From Aquarana catesbeiana (lineage: Eukaryota; Chordata; Amphibia; Anura; Ranidae), in NCBI RefSeq assembly GCF_042186555.1, contig NC_133326.1, forward strand, positions 95,540,288 through 95,604,287: a stretch of 64,000 nucleotides of DNA. The letters run 5' to 3'. Position numbers and translations under genes: made by a program. Shown here in pieces: positions 35,231 through 46,253 of the stretch; the stretch's first letter is position 1, and each line of letters opens with the position of its first letter. The notes under the pieces were generated by a model. That model was given only the letters and a program-made list of their open reading frames with translations, ran no database searches and had not been told where the DNA came from.

Positions 35231-36389
35231 CAGGCATGTCCAAAGTCTGTGGGGCAATTGCGGCCCATGGTTTGGTTTCATATGGCCCCACTGGTAATTT
35301 GGATGTATATATCTTTTGTGGCCCCCAATGAATCCCCAAGCGCCGCTCGGCTCTCGGGGATTCATTGGGGGCCACAAAAGCTATATACTGTATTTCCTTG
35401 GAGGGGACAGGGAGGGGGCGGGAGGAGTGCCCTCAGATTACATACAGAAGAATCTACTGTTTACTTGGCGGCCTCTGTAATAGGAAGTCTCAGCTCCTGG
35501 GCTGGCATTGGATGACTGTTCTGTCTATCATAAGAGGGGGGACTTTGTATTAAAGAGGTCGCCGAGTAAACAGGAGATTCTTCTGTATGTAATCTGTTGG
35601 CGCTCGCCCCACCCCCTCCCTGTCCCCTCCGAGGCTGCAGATGGGGTGCAGGAGTGCCCTCTGTAATAGGAAGTCTCAGCTCCTGGGCTGGCATTGGATG
35701 ACTGTTCTGTCTATCATAAGAGGGGGGACTTTGTATTAAAGAGGTCGCCGAGTAAACAGGAGATTCTTCTGTATGTAATCTGTTGGCGCTCGCCCCACCC
35801 CCTCCCTGTCCCCTCCGAGGCTGCAGATGGGCATGGATCAGGCTGCACTGACGGCAATGGGGAGGCTGCATTCAGAGACTGCATTCTGGCAATGGTGAGG
35901 CTGCATTCAAAAGCTGCATTCATGGCAATGGTGAGGCTGCATTCAGAGGCTGCATTCATGGCAATGGTGAGGCTGCATTCAGAGGCTGCATTCATGGCAA
36001 TAGTGAGGCTGCATTCAGAGGCTGTGTTCATGGCAATGGTAATTCTGCATTCATGGCAATGGTGAGGCTGCAGATGGACATTGATTAGGCTGCATTCATG
36101 GCCACTGGCCCTTATTTTGCTTCACAGTTCTTTATTTAAAATTTAAGTTTTTTTCTTAACGTGCAAGTGCGTGTTATATGCCGATTAATATGGTATACCC
36201 AAATAACACGCCCAAACTCATCCTTAGAGTCTTCACCACACCAAAGGCAAGAGAATTCTTGTTGGACAGTGTATTAGTTAATTTGCATTTAATTTTAATG
36301 GTTCAAAGAATGTCAAGCAAAATGGTTGTCCCTCACGCATGTTCATTTCATCAAATCTGGCCCTTTTTGAAAAAATTTGGACACCCCTG
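35231..36389. mobile_element. Non-autonomous hAT element with 8-bp TSD
   Basis: Begins CAGGCATGTCCAAAG and ends AATTTGGACACCCCTG, the CAGGGGTGTCCAAA terminus of Charlie-type hAT elements. It is flanked by a perfect 8-bp duplication CCTTAAGA (35223-35230, 36390-36397). The left part has a perfect 25-bp inverted repeat (35313-35337 and 35356-35380). A second transposon sits inside at 35388-36193. No transposase frame remains. Confidence 0.85.
35388..36193 (-). mobile_element. MITE nested in the hAT element; relative of 14220-14880
   Basis: Flanked by TA on each side and carrying, in reverse orientation, the same segments as 14220-14880: the CACGCAC-type end, the CCATTGCCAT minisatellite (here GGCAATGGTGAGGCTGCATT repeats at 35840-36070) and the GGGACAGGGAGGGGGCGGG block. 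It has a 186-bp internal tandem duplication (35472-35657 and 35658 to about 35830). Confidence 0.65.
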
Positions 36390-36825
36390 CCTTAAGAGTT
36401 CCCTTCACTGGAGTTAAAGGGCCAAGCCCAACACCTGAAAAACAACCCCACACCACAATCCCCCCTCCACCAAATGATTTGAACTAGTGCACAAAGCAAG
36501 GTCCATAATGACATGATGAGTGAGTTTGGGGTGGACCTCACCTCAACCAGATAGAACACCTTTGGGATGAATTAGAGCGGAGATTGCAAGCCAGGCTTTC
36601 TTGTTCAACATCAGTGCCTGGCCTCACAAATGCGCTTCTGTAAGAATTGTCAAACATCCCCATAGACAGACTCCTAAACCTTGGGGACAGCCTTCCCAGA
36701 AGAGTTGAAGCTGTTATAGCTGCAAAGGGTGGGCCAACTCAATATTGAACCCTACGGACTAAGACTGGGATGCCATTAAAGTTCATGTGTGTGTAAAGGC
36801 AGGCATTCCAATATATAGTGTATAT

Positions 36826-38269
36826 GTAAAATATTTTAGTGGTGGAATAGGGATGGGTTAGAACCTCTGTGAAGTTTTGTTGGGGAAATTCACCTCTCTA
36901 TTTGTCCTAGTCACTATTGTTAATTGGAAATGACCTAAAAAAATAACAATGATTATGTATACAAATCACAACTGACCATGCTGCCCTAGGCATTGGTCCA
37001 TAAGAACCTTATGGTAAGTACAGCTCTGCTTACACTCCAGAAGATGTCAAAGGAATAGTAAAGTTGTGTTGCTTTTTACCATCTTACAACTATGCTCTCT
37101 GGAGTGGGGGTTCAACTGCCAGGTGTTGGCACTCCTGCAATAAGATCGTTTCTATGTTCAGATAATTTCCTGACCTTGGGATCAACTTTAAACAATCACT
37201 CAGCACTCCTTATCTCTTTTGGAGAATATGAATAATTGTTAATGAGGAGTTACAACTTCAGTATATTTTTCAGCATGCTTGTTTGAAGTGTGAAAGCAAA
37301 GGGTAACAGGTTGAACCTCTTTTCACACCAGTGAGCACCACGCAATCTCATGATAAGACATGACCAGGTAAAGTAAAACAAAATAAAGAATCTCAGCAAA
37401 CATTTACTGTATACACGGGCTTGTAAGGTATGCAGATAACCCTGGTATCACATGATAAGTGCAGCATTTCAGAGATGGAAGAAACCTTACCATACATACC
37501 CCCATGTCAAATAATCCTCTGGAGACACTTTAGGCTGAGTAGTTGACACACTCAATAAGCTATTTTCCCACGTTCACTCTACATTTACTAGTAAAGCAAA
37601 AACAAAAGGTCAAATTGTAAATACAGAACTATTCAAGGTTGGCTTAAAACAATGTGACAGCCATTAAACACCAAGAATAGGAAAAGAAAAGCCTCATTAA
37701 AAGCTATTTTTTTTTTATAATGAGTGCAGACTGAAAACAAATATTTTCATAGTTGTAAATAAACTTAATGTCATGGATTGAAATGAAAACATTTCCTTCA
37801 CAGGGTAAGCATTAAAAGGTTTTAAAAAACTCCCCATGGGCTGCATTTCTCTATGCTGTAATCATTTCACAAGTAGGGAATGCCTTCCAGTTATGCCAGA
37901 ATGAATTATTAGAGCCCCGGTTTGTACTGGGTTGTCATGATTTCATAGAAAGCTCTTGATTAAAGCTAAGGTGGTTAGTAATTTTTCTTCAGGGTCAAGT
38001 ACTTTTATGTATACATTATTGCTCAAGTAACAGGTGATATCTGCAATTACTTGGTATTACTAGGCACAGACTAGGACTCTTTTATGGGTATCGTACACCA
38101 TCTGACAATTTCAGCAAAAGCAGTACAAAACGCAATAATAATGACAGTACATCACCTCATATCCTATTAGATTAAAATATTCTGCAATTTAGACTGATAA
38201 AGAGCAAATCTGATAGATTGATATGGGTTATTGCACTTTATATGTGCACTTTACACTGATCAGTTATAA
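36826..38269. other. AT-rich sequence without recognisable gene
   Basis: No repeat ends, exons or RNA genes recognised. Composition is uniform and low in CpG. Confidence 0.45.
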
Positions 38270-39459
38270 CTTTTAGCTGCAAAGGAGTATGTTCTCTCAT
38301 GTGAAACCTGTGCCCGACATAAACCACGCTCCCTCTCGGTAGGTCTGCCACAGCCTCTCCCTGTGCCATCACGACCATGGGGATCCATTTCCATGGATAT
38401 TATTGTGGACCTACCCCCTTCCAAAGGAATTTACAACTGTCATGGTGGTGGTGGACTGTTTAACTAAGATGGCTCATTTTGTGCCCATCACTAGCATTCC
38501 TACAGCTGAAGACACTGCTGAAATAATAATACAAGAAATTTACAGAATGCATGGGCTCCCAGATGAAATAATATCAAATTGAGGAGTCCAGTTCACATCA
38601 CGACTATGAAAAACATTCTGTTCTACTCTGGGAATTGAAGTTAACCTATCAACTGCCTTTCATCCACAATCAAATGGGCAGACTGAGAGAACGATATAAA
38701 CTTTAGAGCAATATCTTCGTTGTTTCATCTGCCATCCTCGGGATGACTGGACCGAATATCTACCATTAGCAGAATTTGCTTACAACTGCCATAGCTCCAT
38801 CTCTCAAAGCTAATTCTTTGCCAATCATGGATGTCAACCATCATTTATACCTGGAATTCCTATAGAGTCATCTTTTCCAACTGTAAATGCAAGGGTGTCT
38901 GCCTTACAAAATCAGGAATTACTGAAGAAGACTTTACACGAAGTTTAAGAATCCTATTAGGAAATTGCAAGTAGGCACAGATGAACCATTCCTCCCTATT
39001 CATTAGGTGATAAGATCTGGCTATCTACTAAACACTTACAACTTAAACTTCCTTCTCAGAAACTTGGTCCTAAGTTCATTGGACCCTTCAAAGTAATTGC
39101 ACGCATTAATCCTGTGGCCTACAAACTTAAACTACCACCTTCTATGAAGATCCATCCTGTTTTTCATAGGCTCTTTTAAAGCCTTTCAGAAATAATCCTT
39201 TTTCTGGTCAGACACATCCCCCACCCTGTCCATGTGCAAGGGGAAGAAGAATTCATATTGGATAAGATTCTTGACTCCCGTATACATTTTGGTAAACTAC
39301 AATACCTATTAAGATGGAAAGGCTATGGACCACAGGAGGGTTCTTGAGAGCCTGAGGATCATATTCATGCCCCTAGATTAATAAGACAATTTCATCAGAG
39401 ATTTCCTCAAAGACCTGGCCCTAAGACGTCCAGAGGACGTCCTGGGAGGAGGGGAGTAC
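38270..39459 (+). pseudogene. Second Ty3/gypsy pol remnant (integrase and chromodomain)
   Basis: A more decayed gypsy copy. On the plus strand are the end of the integrase zinc region (CETCARHKPRS), SMDIIVDLPPS with the first catalytic acid, DCLTKMAHFVP, a damaged second-acid site (AATTGA at about 38577-38582, reading N-stop where D-R is expected) and HPQSNGQTERT with the glutamate context. The chromodomain follows (YLLRWKGYGPQEGS then a stop, about 39300-39345), then HQRFPQRPGPKTSRGRPG at the end of pol. Several stops and frameshifts. It starts within the integrase, so the 5' three-quarters of the element is absent. Confidence 0.85.
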
Positions 39460-39967
39460 TGTCAGGACCTGGGCTCGAACCTGGGACCACTTCTGTGTCT
39501 GGCATTGATTTTTCTTGCTGAGTTATCTGGGATGGTGGACAGCTCCCTGGCCTGATCTATTGGACAATCCTGCCTCATCCATTGGAAAACCCTGTCATGT
39601 GTCTTTATTGCTGTTGAACCTTGAACTTCTTGCCCCTCCCATGAACTTCCTATATAAGCCTTGCCTCTGCACTTCCTGTTGCCAGATTGTTGTCTGATCC
39701 TGTTTACTACTTGAGCTACTTCTGCTGCTGTTTGGAAACTACTTTGGCTTGTGACCCCGACCACAAAGCTCTCCTCCTGCATCTACCTTGGCTTGTGACC
39801 TAGATTACCAAACACTCTCCTGCACCGACCTTGGCTTGTGACCCCAACACTGATCATGGGTCTGATCTAGCTATTCAGACTTTCCTATCTCTCACAGACC
39901 TGAGAACTGAGCTTGTCTGACGTTGGTTGGCCATTGGTCTCCACTCATTACAGGTATTCTCCTGACA
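39460..39967 (+). repeat. 3' LTR of the second gypsy element
   Basis: Begins TGTCAGG and ends CCTGACA, a perfect 7-bp inverted repeat. It is preceded by a purine-rich GGAGGAGGGGAG polypurine tract. TATATAAGCC at about 39650 is a TATA box. Tandem-like CTTGGCTTGTGACC elements (39747, 39788, 39830) lie in the right half. No partner LTR in the window. Confidence 0.85.
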
Positions 39968-41567
39968 CTAGCAGATTATGCTATTGTCTTGCAGGTTTGT
40001 TTGTTTTTCAGCGGTTTACTACCGCTTTAACCGTGACCCCGTTGCTGGGCTACTGTGGTCGACAGTTTGCCACTTTCTCCACTGCTTTTCAATTAAACTG
40101 CTAGCAAGGAGACAACTAACTAGGCCTGATTGGCAGTACCCATCTCTGGCAGCAGGTGCATGCTGAAGATAAGCACCACCATTTAGGACAGAAGGGGGCG
40201 GGGTTAGCTCCTTTCAATACAATAGCACTCATAAAAGGCCATTCAGTACTTTGGGCTCTGTCAACTATCTGTGGTACCAGTAAACAGACACAACGCCAGC
40301 AGATAGATCACACAGCCCTGACAGTGGCCACTGTTTATTTACAAGGGTAAAGAATAATTTAGCACTGTGCTGTGCCGAGAGCAATATCTCTTTAAGGCTT
40401 TGGTTCTCATTCCTCATTACTAAGGTAATGACACAATATTTATTATAGAGAAGACTAAATTAGTACATTTGTACAGTAGATAATCACCCCAGACCTCAAA
40501 TACTGCTGTATTGATTGTAGTGCATATTATCATGTTTTCAAAGAGAAACATGAAGGCTACATTGCTGAACTCGCATACTGATATCACATTTGGGCTCTAT
40601 GGTTCTGAGAAGGCTTATATGAAGGCCAGCAGCTGCTCCAAGTTCCATCCTCACTCCGGAAGATGTCTCAATGTTCCTGATCAGTGATAAATACCAGAGC
40701 ACTGACAAATCCATATAAATGTAAGTAGTCATTTTGTTTATTTTTTCTATTGGTTGAACTAGATGGACTTGTGTCTTTTTCAAACTTACTATGTAAGTAT
40801 ACCAGGAGCACGAGAATTACCACAGAGCACAAATATACATGTGCACTGTCTATCCACTTCCTGTCCGTATGACATCATATGATGTCCTTGGGTTAAAGTG
40901 GTTATACCAGGATGTGGTCTTGCTGAACTCTTATGCATTTGGCTTTTTCCTCTTAACCGCTATATACAGCCTTGCATGCACCATTGGGAGCAAGTTGCAA
41001 CATCAATGACACTGAGCTGCGGGATTTCTGTTGCCACGAGGAGTTGACAGTGCTTAATTCCAGCTGCATGTTACTGCTCCGTGATTGGCTAAGGAGGTTT
41101 TGAGAGTATTTAACACATTAGAACATATTTTCTCTCCCTCCCATCGTGGGATACCTATTGGCTGAGAGTGCACCATAGACTATGTCACTGCAGTATTCTT
41201 TTTTTGATGCACACGTTGTGAGTTCTACTCTGCTATCTCATGCTGTCTATGCTAGAGTCATTATGCACTCTCTTGCCTAGGAGGTTCTGAGAGTAGTTTA
41301 TGCATTTAACATCTTGCGTTCTTTGCCTCCCAATATGGTATACCTTTTTAGCTCTTTTTGCATTCCAGACCATGCCGCTGCACTACCTGTAGCCTCACCG
41401 TGTATCTGTCACTTTGAATAGATTCATCTTTTGATTTATTTCATTGACATTTATGTCTTTCCTATACCCACTTGTCCCATTCTGCTCTGCTTTGAGCTTA
41501 GTGAGCCTTGTTTTCAGGGGTCCCCTTGAGCTTTAGAAGGGATGTGGTTACACACCTCTAGCTCCTT
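39968..41567. other. Sequence without gene; small CR1-type tail inside
   Basis: Positions 40755-40800 read GAACTAGATGGACTTGTGTC then TTTTTCAAACTTACTATGTAA, the shared 3' end of CR1-type elements here (compare 49797-49862), so a very short CR1 tail ends there on the plus strand. The rest has no recognisable feature. Confidence 0.5.
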
Positions 41568-42364
41568 TTCACCACTTCCCGCCCGCCATATAGCAATATG
41601 ACTTGCGCAAAGTGGTTCTATTATCCTGACCGGACATATGACGTGATCAGGATAATCCGCAATCGTGCACCTGCGGGGTCTGACACACCGCATCTCTGAT
41701 CTGGGTAAAGAGCCTCTGACAGAGATTCTTTACCACGTGAACAGCTGTGTCCAATCACAGCTGATCACAGTGTAAACAGGAAGAGTCGTTTATCGGCTTT
41801 TCCTCCACTCGCGTCTGACAGACATGAGTAGAGGAGAGCTGATCGGCTGCTCTCCTGAGAGGGGGGTCTGCGCAGATTGATTATCAGCCCAGTCCCCCCA
41901 AGTATGCCCACCCAGGATCACCAGGGATGCCACCCATGGCCACCAGGGATGTCGACCATGGATGCCCACCCAGAGCCACCAGGGATGCCACCCAGGAAAA
42001 CCAGGTAGTAGCTTTAAAGGTCCCAGTCAGTGCCCATTCTAGATGCCCACCAGTAAAGCCTGCCAGTGCCTTCTCATCAGTGTTGTCTATCAGAGCCATC
42101 TATCAGTGCCCATCAGTGCCTATCAGTGCCCATAAGTACCACCAATGAGTGCCTATCAGTGCCGCCTATCAATACCCATCAGTGCTGCATATCAGTGCCA
42201 CCTATGAGTGCCCATCAGTGCCGCCTATCAATGCCCATCAGTGTCGCCTCATCGCTGAACAAAATGATAAAAATTTTGTTTGGGTACAACAGTGCGACAG
42301 CACTGAAAGATGAAAATTGGTCTGGGTAGGAAGGGGGGAAAGTACCCAGTATTGAAGTGATTAA
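41568..42364. mobile_element. piggyBac-like (TTAA) non-autonomous element with minisatellite
   Basis: Left end TTCACCACTTCCCGCCCG (canonical TTAACCACTTCCCG with one change); right end CAGTATTGAAGTGATTAA, the inverted equivalent. TTAA at the end suggests a piggyBac-type target duplication. The interior is CpG-containing and GC-rich, then passes into short repeats: CACCAGGGATGCCACCCA (41915-42000) and CAGTGCCCATCAGTGCCG-like units of about 18 bp (42060-42250). I recall this family as very abundant in ranid frogs. Open frames across the repeats are incidental. Confidence 0.6.
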
Positions 42365-42735
42365 TATTGGGGTTACCCTGATTCTATGTCTCAAGTTTGG
42401 GACTTTCTCCAGATGAATTACACATACAGTCTTGCACACTTATGCTACATATGTAATATTTTGCTATATTTATTCACTTTGAATGTATGGATGTGCCTAT
42501 GACATCTAGATGTATTTTGGTACTAAGGCAACATTGTCTTTTTATGGTGGTTTGTTTTTACTTTTAAAGTGTTTATTTTTGTGACCTAATAATAAAGCAT
42601 TTTAAATTTTTGTATTTACTTTGTATTTTTGAAAGTGATCTTTAATACCCAGGATGCTTATATTTATGGTTCTTTTTTGGTAGACTGTTCTTGTCTTGCT
42701 TTTTTTTTTGTTTATATTGGGATAATGCCTGTATT

Positions 42736-43292
42736 CTGTCGAGAAGTGCCCCCCATCGAATAATTCCCGGGAAGGATGGAGCCGGATGGAGCCGCACTTC
42801 AGCTGATGTGCCGATCAGCTGGAGTGATGTGACGAGGGCGCAAACGCACATCGTAGAAGGCATCTCTCGATGGGAGATACCATTTGACAGCCACAATTGT
42901 AACCTGTAGAAACAGCTGGGGGAGACCGTAGTTGTGACATTGTGCCTCGCTGTTGCGGGGCTTTACAGTGTGTTCATGGTCCAGTGTTCTCTGTGTTGCA
43001 GGGCAGGTATGCTGTGTTCAACGGACGGTTTTGCCTGTGTGAAAGGTCGACTTGCAACATAGACAAAACCAGTTCTTCAACAGCAGACACTAGGCACTCT
43101 CCAGCAGCAGTGATGCACAATCTGAGATTTACAGTCTCCCCCGCTGTTTGTATAGGTTTAAATTGTGCGTGTGAAATGGTATCTCCCATCGAGAGATACC
43201 TCCTATGATGTGCGCTTGCGCCGTGGTTATGTCAGCGCAGGTGATCTGCAAATCATCCCGGGCACTATCTGATGGGGGGCACTTCTCCACAG
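42736..43292. mobile_element. MITE with inverted repeats of about 200 bp
   Basis: Starts CTGTCGAGAAGTGCCCCCCA and ends with the complement of CTGTGGAGAAGTGCCCCCCA. Inversion continues through CATCTCTCGATGGGAGATACC (42859-42880 versus about 43181-43202) to the centre, which holds about 190 bp of single-copy sequence. No coding capacity. Target duplication not resolved. Confidence 0.7.
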
Positions 43293-43519
43293 CACACCTG
43301 CAATACTTCTATGTTTTGGCTCTCCACCCACTGCATACAGCAGACTTCTCATCTGGTAATTTCTTTAGAAGACTACTGCAGGCACCCTCTGGCAACTTTC
43401 TTTTTACCTAAAATGTCTGAGAACATGGTAAACATTGCTTCAAAGCAAGAGCTGTCTTAAAATTAAAAACAAGTTTCACTTTGGCCAGTTGAACAAACCA
43501 AATGACACATTGGTTAGAG

Positions 43520-43877
43520 CATTGGTCTCTAAACTGCGGCCCTTTGTTTGCCTTGATCTGGTCCTTGGGGCACTCTTCCTTCCACTGACACCAATGATGG
43601 GGCACTATTCCTCCCACTGATACAAATAATGGGGCACTATTCCTCCCACTGACACCAAAGATGGGGACTATTCCTCCCACTGACACCAAAGATGGGGCAC
43701 TATTCCTTTCCCTGATACCATTAATGGGGCACAATTCCTCCCACTAATATCAATGATGGGGAATTGTTTACTCCCATTGACGCCAGGGCATTTTCTACTC
43801 AAACTAGCCACAGTACAGCCCTCAAAGTTTGAAGGACCGTAAACTGCCCCTTTGTTTAAAAAGTTTGGAGACCCCTG
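43520..43877. mobile_element. hAT non-autonomous element made of a 31-bp minisatellite
   Basis: Left end CATTGGTCTCTAAACTGCGG; right end AAGTTTGGAGACCCCTG (inverted: CAGGGGTCTCCAAACTT). Flanks GGTTAGAG and AGTTAGAG (43512-43519, 43878-43885) form an 8-bp duplication with one mismatch. Most of the interior is about seven tandem units of GGGGCACTATTCCTCCCACT plus GACACCAAAGAT. Confidence 0.8.
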
Positions 43878-43885
43878 AGTTAGAG

Positions 43886-44999
43886 TATAGTAAAATAGCA
43901 CCAAATGACCCAAGTACAGTAAAATTGCTGCCATGAGAACCAAAGCAAATTGTAACATTAATACAAAGAATCGTGATTTTGGACAATTAGATTCCTGCAC
44001 CTTTTGGTGAATTTGAAAGGTTAATATCTGTGATAAATTAATCTACAGTCAGGCAGCAGAAAATGTTTTTGTAAAATGATTTGTTAAAATCACTAAAATC
44101 TGTTTCCCTATCCCACGTCTGTACAATGAAAGCTACAACTTCTTGGTGGTAACTGACATCCTTGAAAACACTGCGTTCACTCCCTGCACTGCAGCAGGAT
44201 GATGGCTGACAGCAACTCACACAGAGCAGAATGGGGAATGCTAATGAATGACGAGAGCATTTTCTGAAATTCTAAATGAATCCTGCTAGTTATGACATGC
44301 TGGTGTAGGCGTCATTATACAGATCATATTTATTTTTCTCCCATGTTTGCTTGACTGTTACAGACATGGATTCTATTTTTTCCCTGTTGCTTCTTTAACT
44401 ATGCAAGAGGTTTATGGTGCAAATGCTTCATTCAGTTCTTATTCAACACAAAGACTTGATTTACTACATTGTAAATTTAAGCAAAGTAAAATGAATGGAG
44501 ACTGAGAATGCCATACATAAGATCAAGAATATATTTGCCCCATTTTGAAACAGATTTAGTCCAAGTGTTTTTTTTTTGTCTGCTGTCCTTTAGATCTACA
44601 TAAAGGGCTTAATCACACCTCAGTTTCAATGTTCTGGATATATTTTTGCATATGCATTGATGTGTTTCCAATGTATTCTAGTGTGTTTTTTTTATTTTTT
44701 ATTTTAACACCTAAGAAATCTTTTTATTTTCATTAGGACAATGTGCATTCCGGTGCATTTACATGCATTTCCGGATGAAAAAAAAATGCAGTAGAGGTTG
44801 TACTTTTGTTGAAAGCACTGGAATTGACCATGCTAGTGTGAACTAGGGCCATCTGAATACTTGGCAAACACTGTGCATGAGCTCTGGATGTGGCTTAAAA
44901 ATACATTGGACCCATTTGATTTCTTCTTTTAACAAACTACTGCACAAAACCCAGCTAACAACTGGAGAATCTCATCTATTTACGATTAAATACGATTCA
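43886..44999. other. Mostly unannotated sequence
   Basis: No exon recognised. Positions 44605-44852 (AAGGGCTTAATCACACC ... AGTGTGAACTAGGGCC) look like a decayed member of the GGGCC..TTCACAC MITE type seen at 15121. Confidence 0.4.
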
Positions 45000-45858
45000 A
45001 CGCCCATACCCCCTCCATTGTGGGTTAAAAATATGGTCAGTGGCTGGTAAATCTTTATTGTGTGATACATAAAGAAAATTTCTATAAGATCTTGATGTTC
45101 TGGTATAAGACCCCTGATGTTTTATATGCCTACAACCCACAATTGTCCAAACATTGCTGGAGATAGGATACTTTACTTTAAACCATATTTTTGGCAATGC
45201 CCCCATGTAAGGCCTTTTTGGGCAAACGTGCTACAAATACCGGGACACATTTTGGGTGTATCTTTGCCTCTAGATCCTATTCACTGCCTTCTTGGTTTGC
45301 ATTTCTCAGGCATTTCCAAAACTTAAAAAAAACTAACTGTCATTAGAAGACCAGTACAGACTCATTGGAGGTCTTCTATAATTCTGTCACAGACACAACT
45401 CCTTAATAGGGTATTAGAAGCGAAGAGACTGGAATTCCCCACAGCCAAGCTAGAATATACTCTTTTAATCAAATTTGGCACTTGTGGGATTGTTCGCCCT
45501 TTGGACTTCCTGATTTGTATTCCAACCCTTCTGATGGTACCACTTCATTTCATTTTTTTCCTATTGGTCACTACTCAGTGAATAATTTGTTCATTTAATT
45601 GTCACTTTCATGATATGTTTTGCATTTTTGTAGTATATTCTAGTATCTCTATCATGTGATTTTAAAATTGTTGTCTGAGTGAAACTATGTATTATGGCTT
45701 CTGAGATTTTGTTCACCTTGATATGCCTTTAATTTCTATCTTATAGTGAATATTGAACATCCTCGGATTTTCGATAAATTATCTTCATGCACTTGTTTTG
45801 TTCTTGTCTTGAAATATTGAAGCATTTCAATAAAAATATAATTATAAAAGAAAAAAAA
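45000..45858 (+). mobile_element. L1-type LINE 3' end with poly(A)
   Basis: A 5'-truncated, decayed fragment. The frame at 45117-45326 includes YFWQCPHVRPFWANVLQ, which aligns with the L1/Tx1 carboxy-terminal zinc-knuckle region (H-x4-C, compare IHMVWRCPKLVRYW in the element at 50835-57482). It ends with AATAAAAATATAATTATAAA and a poly-A run at about 45848-45859, so it belongs to the poly(A)-tailed LINE group, not to CR1. Confidence 0.65.
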
Positions 45859-46253
45859 AAACACACTGGAGAGCATCTGATGTGAACCAGCCCTAATCAT
45901 ACATTAGTAAAAATATGCAGGTTGAAAAATTTTACAAAAACTAAAATTTATGGCTGGATTCCCGTATGACATACTAACACCTGGATTTTGATGCCTAATC
46001 TTTCATTTTAATGCCCAATGTTCTCTGTTGTGGACATGGGAAGGGAGAGAACAAGTGTGAATGTGACTGAATGTGGTATGACAGGTTCTATGTGTGTCTT
46101 GTATTAAGGTTATGCTGTAATAATCTCTGCCTTATGATTACTGGGTGCTATGTGACTGTTCTTATGTGGTGCATTTCTTTATGTATGTATGTTATTGCTC
46201 AACTGAGTTACCAGGTTATTGGTGTTACCAGTCAGGGACCAGCACTGCTGGAG

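Larger units (their letters stand above)
35188..36825 (+). mobile_element. Tc1-like transposon remnant, split by a hAT insertion
   Basis: The two parts, 35188-35230 and 36390-36825, join into one Tc1-like sequence once the insertion and one copy of the CCTTAAGA duplication are removed. The right part contains LNQIEHLWDELERRLQARLS on the plus strand (about 36542-36602), the usual DLNPIEHLWDELERR block around the third catalytic acid of a Tc1 transposase. It ends near GGCAGGCATTCCAATAT. About 30 bp upstream of that block appears to be deleted compared with the family as I remember it, and stops abound. The left part (GCATGAAATTGTCCAAAATG) also belongs to this family. Confidence 0.7.

Noticed and set aside
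42066..42329. Open frames rich in SVPISA/HQC repeats
   Set aside because: Translation of the short CAGTGCCCATCAGTGCC repeats within the TTAA element.
46071..46253. Upstream extension of CR1 ORF1 to the ATG at 46071
   Set aside because: The extra 61 residues are hydrophobic and unlike CR1 ORF1; more likely flanking or untranslated sequence that happens to be open.
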